Positions 25,377-34,098 of a stretch of 37,391 nucleotides of DNA are shown one piece after another. The first letter of the stretch is position 1. Every line of letters starts with the position of its first letter. The position numbers and the translations under genes are program-made. The notes under the pieces are model-generated. The model was not told the DNA's origin. It saw nothing but the letters and a program-made list of their open reading frames with translations, and searched no databases. The DNA comes from Clostridia bacterium (GTDB taxonomy: Bacteria > Bacillota > Clostridia > Oscillospirales > CAG-272), in assembly GCA_024404445.1 (NCBI GenBank), contig JAKSPY010000006.1, positions 1 to 37,391 on the forward strand, given 5' to 3'.

Positions 25377-25393
25377 CATTTAGGGAGGCCGGT

Positions 25394-25612
25394 ATGAAAA
25401 AGGATAACGAAAGACAGGAAAAATTCTGCGCGGACTGTGAATTTTCCGTTCCCGCGCCTCTCAGCCGTGACGGCGATACGTTCATCTGCCGCAAAAAAGG
25501 CATGGTCAGTTGGGACTACCGTTGCCACAGGTTCAAATACGATATTTTGAAACGCGATCCGAAGCATCTGCCCGATCTGCCTCAGGTAGAGCGCATCGAT
25601 CTTGATAACTGA
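25394..25612 (+). CDS. Small Cys-containing protein upstream of mutS2
   Basis: A 72-residue protein with an N-terminal pair CADCEF and later cysteines in FICRKKG and YRCHRF, a pattern that could bind one zinc ion. I do not recognise the family. GGGAGG precedes the ATG, and its TGA ends one base before the mutS2 start codon, so the two are almost certainly translated together. The spacing makes a real gene very likely; function is unknown. Confidence 0.85.
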   Translation: MKKDNERQEKFCADCEFSVPAPLSRDGDTFICRKKGMVSWDYRCHRFKYDILKRDPKHLPDLPQVERIDLDN

Positions 25613-25613
25613 T

Positions 25614-28013
25614 ATGACGGAAAAAAAGAAAAATTTTGATAAAGCGATCCGCATACTTGAATTCGATAAGGTGCGTGAGATGCTGGCTCAGTCCTGCCCC
25701 ACCGAGGGCGCACGCGCGCTTGCGCTTGCGCTCACGCCTTCTCGCAGTGCGCAGATCGTGCGCCGTATGCTGACCGAAACGACCGACGCGAAGAATATGC
25801 AGACAGTCAAGGGTATGCCCCCGTTTTACGGTGTGCGTGACGTGACTGATTGCGTTGACCGTGCCGATAAGGGCTCGGTACTGACGCCCGGAGAGATACT
25901 GTCCGTCAGATCGGTTTTCTCCGCCGCGCGTGCCCTTTCCGATTACGCCAATACCGCACACAGCGATCCGACGTCGCTTGACGAATATTTCGGCAGGCTT
26001 GAGCCGAATAGGCGGTTAGAGGATAAAATAGAAAAATGTATCAGAAGCGAGGATTCCCTGAACGATACCGCATCTGATAAGCTGTACGACATACGCCGTA
26101 AGATGATGCGTGCCAATGCCCGTATACGCGACGACCTGCAAAAATTCGTCACGGGATCGGCGTATGCAAAGTGCCTGCAGGAGCAGATAGTCACCATGCG
26201 CGACGGCAGGTACGTCATTCCGGTGAAGGCCGAGTGCCGCAATGAGATAAAGGGTTTGGTCCACGATACGTCGTCGTCCGGCGCGACACTGTTCATAGAG
26301 CCTCTGTCGGTCGTCGAATCGAATAACGAGTTGCGTCTGCTGGAAAAGCAGGAGCACGACGAAATAGAGCGCATTTTATCCGAGCTTTCTGCCGATATTG
26401 CCGATAACTCCGACGCCATCCTCGCCAATTATCGTCACATCACGTTGCTCGCGTTTATATTCGCAAAGGGCAGTTTTTCATTCAAATTGGATGCTACGGC
26501 ACCCGAAATCACCGATGAAAGGCGCGTCAACCTCTTGCGTGCGCGTCACCCGCTCCTGAATAAAGATACTGTCGTGCCGATAACCGTTTCTGTCGGGCAC
26601 GGCTATGATACGCTGATAATCACGGGACCGAATACGGGCGGTAAGACCGTCACGCTCAAAACGCTTGGATTATTTGCGCTCATGACACAGGCCGGTATGC
26701 ACATCCCCGTATCAGACGGGTCATCGCTGTGCGTGTTCGACGATATCCTTGCCGATATCGGCGATGAGCAGAGCATTGAGCAGTCGCTGTCCACATTCTC
26801 CGCACATATGGTCAATATCGTCGATATCACCGAGAACGCAGACAGCCATTCTCTGGTGCTGTTTGATGAGCTGGGCGCCGGCACCGATCCCGTTGAAGGT
26901 GCGGCACTGGCGGTGTCGATACTTGAATCAGTGCGTGAACGCCGCGTGCTGTGCGCCGCGACGACTCATTACGCGGAGCTCAAATCGTTTGCCATCGAAA
27001 CCGACGGCGTAATGAACGCCTCGTGTGAATTCGACGTTGCGACGTTACGACCGACATATAAGCTCGTGATAGGCGCGCCCGGAAAATCGAACGCGTTTGC
27101 CATATCGGAAAAATTGGGGCTTGATCCCGGAATCATCGGCAGGGCGCAGACGTATGTGTCCGGCGAAAACCGCCGGTTTGAAAACGTCATAGAACAGCTT
27201 GAGGCTCAGCGCGTGGAGATGGAAAAACTGCGCGAAGAGGCTGAAAGAACGCTTGATGAGGCAAGGAGAACGAAGGCACAAAGCGATGCAGCGATAGAGC
27301 AGCGTGAGGAACGCTCACGCAAGGAGCTGGAAAAGGCCCAAGCGACCGCAGTCAGCATGGTCGAGGGCGCAAAGGCGTCGAGCGAGTTTATTTTTGCCGA
27401 ACTTGAAAAGGCGAAAAAAGCGAAAGAATCCGAACGGCTGGCCGAAAAGCTGGATGACGCACGCCACGCGATCAAAATGCGTTTGAAGGCCGACAGCGAT
27501 ATCCTTGATCCGATCGAGGAGCACGTAATAGAAAATTACGTCCTTCCGCGACCATTGAAAAAAGGCGACGAGGTCGTTGTCATTTCACTGAACAGACGCG
27601 GCGTGGTAACGGATACGGACGGCAAGAACATAACGGTCCTCGCCGGCAATATGTCGCTGAGGACAAAGCCGGACGGGCTTATGCTCATTGACGGCATCAA
27701 TGTGACCTGCCGCGACAGATCGGAGAAGAAAAAGATCACGACGGGCGACAGACAGATAACTGCGTTCTCACCGGAGATCGACCTGCGCGGTCAGTACGGT
27801 GAGGACGGATGCTTCATGCTGGATAAATTCATCGACGGCGCGATTCGTGCCGGATTGCACGAGATACGCGTCATCCACGGTAAAGGCACGGGCGCGCTTC
27901 GTAAGGCGGTGACGGCTTTCCTCAGATCGGACAAACGTATAAGCTCGATCCGCATCGGCAACATCGGCGAGGGCGACACCGGCGTCACGATAGCCGAGCT
28001 GAAACAGAAATAA
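25614..28013 (+). CDS. mutS2: MutS2 (ribosome rescue / recombination ATPase with Smr nuclease domain)
   Basis: A 799-residue MutS-type ATPase lacking the mismatch-recognition domains. Known roles are suppression of recombination and, in Bacillus, splitting of collided ribosomes. Walker A GPNTGGKT lies near residue 338, the ABC-type box DELGAGTDPVEGAAL follows, then a long Glu/Lys/Arg-rich coiled coil, a KOW-like segment, and a C-terminal Smr nuclease domain with IDLRGQ and IHGKGTGALR. I choose ATG 25614 (MTEKKKNFDKA); a TTG at 25602 would overlap the preceding gene. No clear ribosome site, consistent with coupling to the small gene upstream. Confidence 0.96.
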   Translation: MTEKKKNFDKAIRILEFDKVREMLAQSCPTEGARALALALTPSRSAQIVRRMLTETTDAKNMQTVKGMPPFYGVRDVTDCVDRADKGSVLTPGEILSVRSVFSAARALSDYANTAHSDPTSLDEYFGRLEPNRRLEDKIEKCIRSEDSLNDTASDKLYDIRRKMMRANARIRDDLQKFVTGSAYAKCLQEQIVTMRDGRYVIPVKAECRNEIKGLVHDTSSSGATLFIEPLSVVESNNELRLLEKQEHDEIERILSELSADIADNSDAILANYRHITLLAFIFAKGSFSFKLDATAPEITDERRVNLLRARHPLLNKDTVVPITVSVGHGYDTLIITGPNTGGKTVTLKTLGLFALMTQAGMHIPVSDGSSLCVFDDILADIGDEQSIEQSLSTFSAHMVNIVDITENADSHSLVLFDELGAGTDPVEGAALAVSILESVRERRVLCAATTHYAELKSFAIETDGVMNASCEFDVATLRPTYKLVIGAPGKSNAFAISEKLGLDPGIIGRAQTYVSGENRRFENVIEQLEAQRVEMEKLREEAERTLDEARRTKAQSDAAIEQREERSRKELEKAQATAVSMVEGAKASSEFIFAELEKAKKAKESERLAEKLDDARHAIKMRLKADSDILDPIEEHVIENYVLPRPLKKGDEVVVISLNRRGVVTDTDGKNITVLAGNMSLRTKPDGLMLIDGINVTCRDRSEKKKITTGDRQITAFSPEIDLRGQYGEDGCFMLDKFIDGAIRAGLHEIRVIHGKGTGALRKAVTAFLRSDKRISSIRIGNIGEGDTGVTIAELKQK

Positions 28014-28032
28014 ATTTTTGACGGAGGATATT

Positions 28033-29511
28033 ATGGCAAAACTCAAAATGTTGGCGATCGACCTCGGCGCGTCAAGCGGGCGCGGAATAGTGGGCTCTTT
28101 TGACGGCAATAAGATAACACTTGAGGAGAATCATCGCTTCACCAACGATCCTGTGATGACGGCCGGTCAGTTCACGTGGGACGTATTGCGCATCTATCAT
28201 GAGATCAAAAACTCAATACGCAAATGCGCGCTGTCAGACGATCGTGACATAGCGACTATCGGCATTGACACGTGGGGCGTCGATTTCGGCTTCCTCGACA
28301 AGCTCGGACATCTCATCGGCAGTCCCGTGCATTACCGCGACGCGAGGAATGACGGTATGCCGGAATATGCCTTCGGTCTGATCGGCAAGGACTACATATA
28401 TAACAGAACCGGTATCCAATTCTGCGATTTTAACTCGATCTTCCAGCTGCTCGCCGTCAAGCGCGACACGCCGGAGATACTTGACGCCGCGCAGGATATG
28501 TTGTTTATGCCCGACCTTCTGAATTATTTTCTCACGGGCGTGAAGCAGACGGAGTATACGATAGCATCTACTTCTCAGCTGCTTGACGCGTATAAGCGCG
28601 ATTGGGATTGGGAGCTTATAGATAAGCTCGGATTTCCGAGGAGGTTGTTCAGCAATGTCGTGATGCCCGGTACCCCCGTAGGCACACTCCTGCCGGAGGT
28701 CATCGGCGATGTCGGCGATATAAAGGCGAAAGTCGTATCGGTAGCCGCGCACGACACGGGCAGTGCGGTCGTCGCAGTACCCGCGAAAAACGAAAAATTC
28801 ATTTGGATCAGCTCCGGCACGTGGTCGATCATGGGCACGGAGAACAAAGAGCCGGTCATCAGTGAGCAATCGTATAAGTATAACTTCACGAACGAGGGCG
28901 GAGTCAACGGTACGATCAGATTCTCAAAGAATATCACGGGTCTTTGGATAGAGCAGGAGGCACGGCGCCAGTGGATCCGTGAGGGAGAGGAGCTCAGCTT
29001 CTCCGATCTTACAAAGCTGATGTTGGTCGAAAAGCCGTTCGCCAGCTTCATCGATCCAGACGATCCCAGATACTCGGCACCCGGCGATATGCCTCGCCGC
29101 ATAGTCGAATATTGCCGCGAAACGAATCAGCACGTGCCGGAGAATAAGGGACAGATCGTTCGTTGCATACTTGAAAGCATCGCGATGAAATATCGCGCGA
29201 CGGTCGATATGCTGGACGATATGTGCGGTGAGAAATTGCCCGCGATCAATATCGTCGGCGGCGGAACACAGGAAAAAACGCTTTCGCAGTTTACGGCAAA
29301 TGCCTGCGGACGCACCGTGTACACGGGCCCCGTCGAGGCAACGGCCATCGGCAATATCGTCGCACAGGCGATAGCCGCAGGCGAGATCGGCGATATCTGG
29401 CAGGCGCGTGAGGTCGTGGCCAATTCCACTGAGATCTGCACGTTTGAGCCGCACGACACCGACGTATGGGATGAGGCATACGCCAAATTCCGAAAGGTCA
29501 CAGGCTGCTGA
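28033..29511 (+). CDS. rhaB: Rhamnulokinase
   Basis: Phosphorylates L-rhamnulose at C1 with ATP. A 492-residue FGGY-type sugar kinase: the N-terminal phosphate loop is AIDLGASSGRG, then GIDTWGVDFG, and the C-terminal nucleotide site includes NIVGGGTQEKTLSQFTANA. GGAGG lies before ATG 28033, only 19 bases after the mutS2 stop, with no visible promoter in the gap. First of the rhamnose genes; the isomerase and aldolase follow. Confidence 0.95.
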   Translation: MAKLKMLAIDLGASSGRGIVGSFDGNKITLEENHRFTNDPVMTAGQFTWDVLRIYHEIKNSIRKCALSDDRDIATIGIDTWGVDFGFLDKLGHLIGSPVHYRDARNDGMPEYAFGLIGKDYIYNRTGIQFCDFNSIFQLLAVKRDTPEILDAAQDMLFMPDLLNYFLTGVKQTEYTIASTSQLLDAYKRDWDWELIDKLGFPRRLFSNVVMPGTPVGTLLPEVIGDVGDIKAKVVSVAAHDTGSAVVAVPAKNEKFIWISSGTWSIMGTENKEPVISEQSYKYNFTNEGGVNGTIRFSKNITGLWIEQEARRQWIREGEELSFSDLTKLMLVEKPFASFIDPDDPRYSAPGDMPRRIVEYCRETNQHVPENKGQIVRCILESIAMKYRATVDMLDDMCGEKLPAINIVGGGTQEKTLSQFTANACGRTVYTGPVEATAIGNIVAQAIAAGEIGDIWQAREVVANSTEICTFEPHDTDVWDEAYAKFRKVTGC

Positions 29512-29552
29512 AAATGACATTCAACTATGAATAACATATAAGGAGAAATATC

Positions 29553-30803
29553 ATGTCAAACGCTTACGAACTTGCAAAACAGGCATACGCTTCGATCGGC
29601 ATCGATACTGACGCCGCCATCGAAAAACTGAAAAGCATTCCGGTATCGCTCCATTGCTGGCAGGGCGACGACGTCACGGGCTTTGACCACGACGGACCTC
29701 TGACCGGCGGTATTCAGACGACGGGTAACTATCCCGGCAAGGCAAGAACGCCCGAACAGCTCATGGCCGATATGGATAAGGCCATGTCGCTTTGCCCCGG
29801 CGCAAAGAAGATCAATGTCCATGCCTGCTACGCGATTTTTGACGACGGCGAATTCGTCGACAGGGATAAGTTGGAGCCGAAGCATTTCGCAAAGTGGGTT
29901 GAATTCGCAAAATCGCGCGGTATGGGGCTTGATTTTAATCCGACCTTCTTCTCTCATCCGATGGTAAAGGACGGTCTTACGCTGACCAGCCCGGACGAGA
30001 CGACGAGAAAATTCTGGATAGAGCACGGTAAGGCCTGCGTGAGAATTTCGGAGTATTTTGCAAAAGAAACAGGCATCCCCTGCGTAATGAATATCTGGAT
30101 AGGCGACGGATTCAAGGACGTGCCCGCAGACAGAATGGGACCGAGGCTCAGATATAAGGATTCGATAGAGCAGATCCTGTCGGAGCCGTATGACAGAAAC
30201 CTCGTCAAGCCGTGCGTTGAGTCAAAGGTATTCGGCATAGGCGTTGAGGCGTACACGGCCGGCAGTGCGGAGTTCACGCTCACGTACGCCGCCACTCATG
30301 AGGGCTGTCTGCCGCTGATGGATAACGGCCACTATCATCCGACTGAGGTCGTATCCGATAAGATTCCCGCACTGTTGTGCTATTTCCCGGAGATCGCGCT
30401 TCACATCACGCGCGGTATCCGTTGGGACTCTGATCACGTACTCGTATTTGACGACGAAACGAAAGAAATGGCAAAGGAGATCGTCCGTTGCGATGCGCTT
30501 GACAGGGTTTATATGGCACTCGACTATTTCGATGCCAGCATCAACCGTATCAGCGCGTGGACTGTCGGCTTCCGCAGCTGGCAGAAGGCACTGCTCAATG
30601 CGCTACTGACACCGCATGAAACACTTAAGGCACTTCAGGACAATGCCGAATTCACAGAGCTTATGGCCATGAATGAGGAGCTGAAAACGATGCCGTTCGG
30701 CGCCGTATGGGACGAATATTGCACGAGATGCGGCGTAAAGACAGGCATGGCATGGTTTGACGACATAAAATCATACGAGAAGACCGTCCTTTCAAAAAGA
30801 TGA
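29553..30803 (+). CDS. rhaA: L-rhamnose isomerase
   Basis: Converts L-rhamnose to L-rhamnulose, the substrate of the kinase upstream. 416 residues, normal length. Family text includes SLHCWQGDDVTGFD near residue 33, HPTEVVSDKIPALL, and RGIRWDSDHV with the metal-binding aspartate and histidine. AAGGAG precedes the ATG. Confidence 0.96.
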   Translation: MSNAYELAKQAYASIGIDTDAAIEKLKSIPVSLHCWQGDDVTGFDHDGPLTGGIQTTGNYPGKARTPEQLMADMDKAMSLCPGAKKINVHACYAIFDDGEFVDRDKLEPKHFAKWVEFAKSRGMGLDFNPTFFSHPMVKDGLTLTSPDETTRKFWIEHGKACVRISEYFAKETGIPCVMNIWIGDGFKDVPADRMGPRLRYKDSIEQILSEPYDRNLVKPCVESKVFGIGVEAYTAGSAEFTLTYAATHEGCLPLMDNGHYHPTEVVSDKIPALLCYFPEIALHITRGIRWDSDHVLVFDDETKEMAKEIVRCDALDRVYMALDYFDASINRISAWTVGFRSWQKALLNALLTPHETLKALQDNAEFTELMAMNEELKTMPFGAVWDEYCTRCGVKTGMAWFDDIKSYEKTVLSKR

Positions 30804-30844
30804 TCCCGACACTTCCATAAATTATACGAAAGGACAATGACCGT

Positions 30845-32140
30845 ATGAATTTTGATATGCTGCACCCGGCCGACCAAATAGTAAAGATCATGAACCGTCT
30901 TTATTACTACGGTATGACCACCACGACAGGCGGCAACCTGTCGATACGCGATGCCGACGGTACTGTATGGATCAGTCCGAGCGGCGTCGATAAGGGAAGC
31001 CTCAGACGCGAGGATATAATGCAGATCAAGCCCGACGGAACGATCGTCGGACTGCACCGCCCGTCCGTTGAGTACCCGTTCCATCTGGCAATATATAAAA
31101 AACGCCCCGACATCGGCGCCGTGTTACACGCTCATCCGCCGGCACTCGTCGCGTTTTCGATAGCGCGCAAGATCCCCGATACTTCGATAATACCCGATGC
31201 GGGTATCCTGTGCGGAAAGATCGCGATGGCCGCCTACGCACTGCCCGGCAGTAAAAAGCTCGGCGACAATATATCCACGGAATTTGAAAGCGGAGTGAAT
31301 ACCGTAATGCTGGAGAATCACGGCGTCGTCATAGGCGCTAAGGACCTGTTTGCGGCGTTCATGAATTTTGAAACGCTGGATTACTGTGCGCGCGTACAGA
31401 TAAACGCATCCATCCTCGGCGGAAAGCTTCACGGAATTTCACCGAAGCACATGGAGATGTTCAAACTGAAGACAGCACCGATCATGCAGGAATTTTCATA
31501 CAGCGTACATACGGGTGAGGAGCTGGCGGTTCGCCGCGATATGTGTGATCTGATCCATCGCGCATACGGAAATCAGCTGTTCACAAGTGAGCAGGGCACG
31601 TTTTCGTGTAAGCTTTCGGACGGCTCATTCATCATAACGCCGTTGGGGAAGGACAGGATGTATCTTGAGCCGGAGGACCTCGTTCTGATCAGGGACGGCA
31701 AAAGAGAGTCCGGCAAAATGCCCTCACGCAGTGTGGCGTTGCATGAGAATATTTATAAGACCGATCCCGATATCCGTACCGTCATAGTGGCGCATCCGCC
31801 GCACCTTATGGCATTTGCGGTGACTGACAGTGGATTTGATGCGCGATTGATACCGGAAAGCTATATAGCATTGCGTACCGTACGCAAAATGCCGTTCGGA
31901 TCCACGTTTATGCAGCCGGCACTGCTGGCGCGCGATATCACGATGCAAAAGCCGGTGTGCCTGGTCGAGAACGACTGCGCCATTGCCGCCGGCACGAGCC
32001 TGCTGAACGCGTTTGACAGACTTGAGGTAATGGAATACAGCGCGAAATCGCTTGTGCAAACGAAGAGTCTCGGCGCCGGCGTCGTTAAAATCAACGACGA
32101 TGAGGTGGATGAGATAGAAACGGCATTCGGTTTGAAATAA
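30845..32140 (+). CDS. Tandem class II aldolase (likely rhamnulose-1-phosphate aldolase)
   Basis: A 431-residue protein made of two class II aldolase/adducin domains, roughly 1-215 and 225-425. By position it should cleave L-rhamnulose 1-phosphate to dihydroxyacetone phosphate and L-lactaldehyde. The first domain keeps a full metal site: E76 in SVEYPFH, H95 and H97 in HAHPP, and H159 in ENHG. In the second domain the corresponding text is AHPPH (316-320) and ENDC (near 375), and the glutamate is lost, so it appears non-catalytic. AAAGGA precedes the start. It is not a RhaD of the E. coli type. Activity is inferred from context. Confidence 0.88.
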   Translation: MNFDMLHPADQIVKIMNRLYYYGMTTTTGGNLSIRDADGTVWISPSGVDKGSLRREDIMQIKPDGTIVGLHRPSVEYPFHLAIYKKRPDIGAVLHAHPPALVAFSIARKIPDTSIIPDAGILCGKIAMAAYALPGSKKLGDNISTEFESGVNTVMLENHGVVIGAKDLFAAFMNFETLDYCARVQINASILGGKLHGISPKHMEMFKLKTAPIMQEFSYSVHTGEELAVRRDMCDLIHRAYGNQLFTSEQGTFSCKLSDGSFIITPLGKDRMYLEPEDLVLIRDGKRESGKMPSRSVALHENIYKTDPDIRTVIVAHPPHLMAFAVTDSGFDARLIPESYIALRTVRKMPFGSTFMQPALLARDITMQKPVCLVENDCAIAAGTSLLNAFDRLEVMEYSAKSLVQTKSLGAGVVKINDDEVDEIETAFGLK

Positions 32141-32162
32141 TAGTAAAGGCAGGAGATAAATA

Positions 32163-33281
32163 ATGGACTCAAGATATTTCGGCGAGCTCAGCGTCATAGG
32201 AATGAAGGGTACGGACAAATTTGTTGAAAGCGTGGATTGGTATCTGCGTCAGTGGCGTAAAGAGGACGAAAAGGAAACGTATCTTATGCAGGCTGACTGT
32301 ATCCGATTCGGCACCGGCGAGGCAAAGGGTATCATCAAGGAATCCGTACGCGGTCACGATATGTTCCTGTACGTCGATTGCTTCAATTACGGTGCAACGT
32401 ATAAAATGTACGGTCAGACCGTACCGATGAGCCCCGATGAACATTTTCAGGATCTGAAGAGAATCATCTACGCCGCGGCAGGCAAGGCAAGAAGAATAAA
32501 CGTCATCATGCCCATGCTTTATGAGGGCAGACAGCATAAGAGAAGCGCACGTGAATCGCTGGACTGTGCTGAGGCTTTACATGAGTTGACCAATGCCGGC
32601 GTAACGAACATCATCACGTTTGACGCACACGACGGACGTGTGCAGAATGCGATACCGCACAGCGGATTTGACAGCGTACGCACCTCGTATCAGATGCTGA
32701 AGGCGCTGGCCAGAGAGTATCCGGATATCAAGTTTGACTCAGATAAGCTGATGATCATCTCACCCGATGAGGGCGGTATGTCACGTGCGATGTACTATTC
32801 GTCGGTGCTGGGTCTTGAGCTGGGAATGTTCTATAAGCGTCGTAATTATACGATCGTCATAGACGGCAGAAATCCGATAGAGGCACACGAGTTCCTCGGT
32901 CACAGCGTTGAGGGCAGGGACGTCATCATCGTTGACGACATGATCTCGTCGGGCGAATCGGCCGTCGATGTCGCAATGAAGCTTAAAGAAAGGGGCGCAA
33001 ACCGTATTTTCGTTTTTGCCACGTTCGGCCTTTTCGTAAACGGAACGTCGGTATTCGATAAGGCTTACGAGGACGGAATAATCACGAGAGTATTCACGAC
33101 CAATCTCAATTACCGCACGACCGACATCATTGACAGCCGGTGGTATGCCGAGGTCAATATGTGCAAATACGTTGCGTATCTGATAGACACGATCAATAAG
33201 GATGAGTCCATTTCCGAATTGCTCGATCCCGTTCAGAGGATACACAAGCTGGTCGACAGAGTGCGCGATCAAAAAGATTGA
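32163..33281 (+). CDS. prs: Ribose-phosphate diphosphokinase-like protein
   Basis: Makes PRPP from ribose 5-phosphate and ATP for nucleotide, histidine and tryptophan synthesis. 372 residues against about 315 for common Prs. Family blocks are present but divergent: RQHKRSARESLD (flexible loop), TFDAHD, SPDEGG and the PRPP site VDDMISSGES near residue 257. It follows the aldolase by 22 bases, so it may be co-transcribed with the rhamnose genes. It ends at a GC-rich bidirectional hairpin. A divergent clostridial Prs is likely; a related phosphoribosyltransferase-like role cannot be excluded. Confidence 0.85.
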   Translation: MDSRYFGELSVIGMKGTDKFVESVDWYLRQWRKEDEKETYLMQADCIRFGTGEAKGIIKESVRGHDMFLYVDCFNYGATYKMYGQTVPMSPDEHFQDLKRIIYAAAGKARRINVIMPMLYEGRQHKRSARESLDCAEALHELTNAGVTNIITFDAHDGRVQNAIPHSGFDSVRTSYQMLKALAREYPDIKFDSDKLMIISPDEGGMSRAMYYSSVLGLELGMFYKRRNYTIVIDGRNPIEAHEFLGHSVEGRDVIIVDDMISSGESAVDVAMKLKERGANRIFVFATFGLFVNGTSVFDKAYEDGIITRVFTTNLNYRTTDIIDSRWYAEVNMCKYVAYLIDTINKDESISELLDPVQRIHKLVDRVRDQKD

Positions 33282-33287
33282 TATAAA

Positions 33288-33311
33288 ATGCCCCGACGGC
33301 TGTCGGGGCAT
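33288..33311. terminator. Bidirectional terminator between prs and flavin reductase
   Basis: ATGCCCCGAC (33288-33297), loop GGCT, GTCGGGGCAT (33302-33311). On the minus strand TTTTATAT follows the stem; the plus side has TGTTC. A good terminator for the flavin reductase gene and an acceptable one for prs. Confidence 0.85.
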
Positions 33312-33327
33312 TGTTCATGGTACGAGT

Positions 33328-33341
33328 TATACATCTGTATA
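33328..33341. repeat. TATAC-N4-GTATA palindrome, copy at prs / flavin reductase junction
   Basis: TATACATCTGTATA with flanking T and AT, three bases from the flavin reductase stop and 16 bases from the terminator hairpin. The 14-base core is identical to the copy at 14819. Confidence 0.8.
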
Positions 33342-33344
33342 ATA

Positions 33345-33950
33345 CTATTTTCCCTCGTGTGGAGTCTTTTTCGTTTTGGTTTTCGGATGCTTTTTGACGA
33401 CGGAATAACCGAAATGACCGAGCTTGCGGCCGAGCTCATAGTATTCCCCGTGGGCGAACGCCGTCAACGAAGCGCGTTCTATACACAGCTTACCGTTTTT
33501 ATCCAGCAATTTTTCATCCGCGACGACACTTTCGATATCGGCGATGAACATATCATGCGAGCCCAGCGGGATGATATCGGTCACGCGGCACAAAAGTGAC
33601 ATCGGGCTTTCCGAGATTATCGGGCATGGAAAATCCCCGATCGTTTCCGGCGTCAGACCGCATACCGAAAATTTATCCACCTTGCGTCCTGTGCGCATCC
33701 CGCAAAAATCGGCACTGCGCACGAGGTCGGCGCTTGTCAGATTCACGGCGAAAACTCCGCTTTCTTTTATCAGGCCGTATGAATATCTTTCGGGGCGCAC
33801 GGATATATATGTTTTAGCCGGATGCGTGCACAGAATTCCCGTCCACGCTACGGTTATTATGTTGGGTTTGCCGTCCGGTGCCGCACAGCTGACCATAGCC
33901 GGCGGTAACGGTGCGTGAAGGGCACTGCCCTTAAAAACTGTTTTTCCCAT
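33345..33950 (-). CDS. Flavin reductase family protein (FMN-binding)
   Basis: A 201-residue split-barrel flavoprotein. The start MGKTVFKGSALHAPLPPAMVSC and the segment NIITVAWTGILCTHPAKTYISVRPERYSY are typical of the clostridial flavin reductase-like group that binds FMN. The tail is basic (KKHPKTKTKKTPHEGK). Electron partner is unknown; it is a single gene convergent with prs and divergent from the protease. CCGGAGGAT lies before the ATG. Confidence 0.92.
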   Translation of the reverse strand: MGKTVFKGSALHAPLPPAMVSCAAPDGKPNIITVAWTGILCTHPAKTYISVRPERYSYGLIKESGVFAVNLTSADLVRSADFCGMRTGRKVDKFSVCGLTPETIGDFPCPIISESPMSLLCRVTDIIPLGSHDMFIADIESVVADEKLLDKNGKLCIERASLTAFAHGEYYELGRKLGHFGYSVVKKHPKTKTKKTPHEGK

Positions 33951-33987
33951 AGTATCCTCCGGAATCCGCGTTTTTTCGTCTGTATGA

Positions 33988-34016
33988 TTGACAATACGAC
34001 AATGATTGAGTATAAT
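33988..34016 (+). promoter_or_regulatory. Consensus sigma-A promoter for the surface protease
   Basis: TTGACA (33988-33993), 17-base spacer, TATAAT (34011-34016). The transcript would have a leader of about 75 bases before the protease start at 34099 or 34105. Confidence 0.8.
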
Positions 34017-34098
34017 GAATGTGACTATGAATGTGCTTGTGATATAATAATATCATAAAAATCGTGAAAAGTAAATATTCAGTTGCATAGGGGTTGGT

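Noticed and set aside
28234..28869. A 211-codon minus-strand open frame across rhaB
   Set aside because: Antisense to rhamnulokinase, no recognisable domain, no ribosome site.
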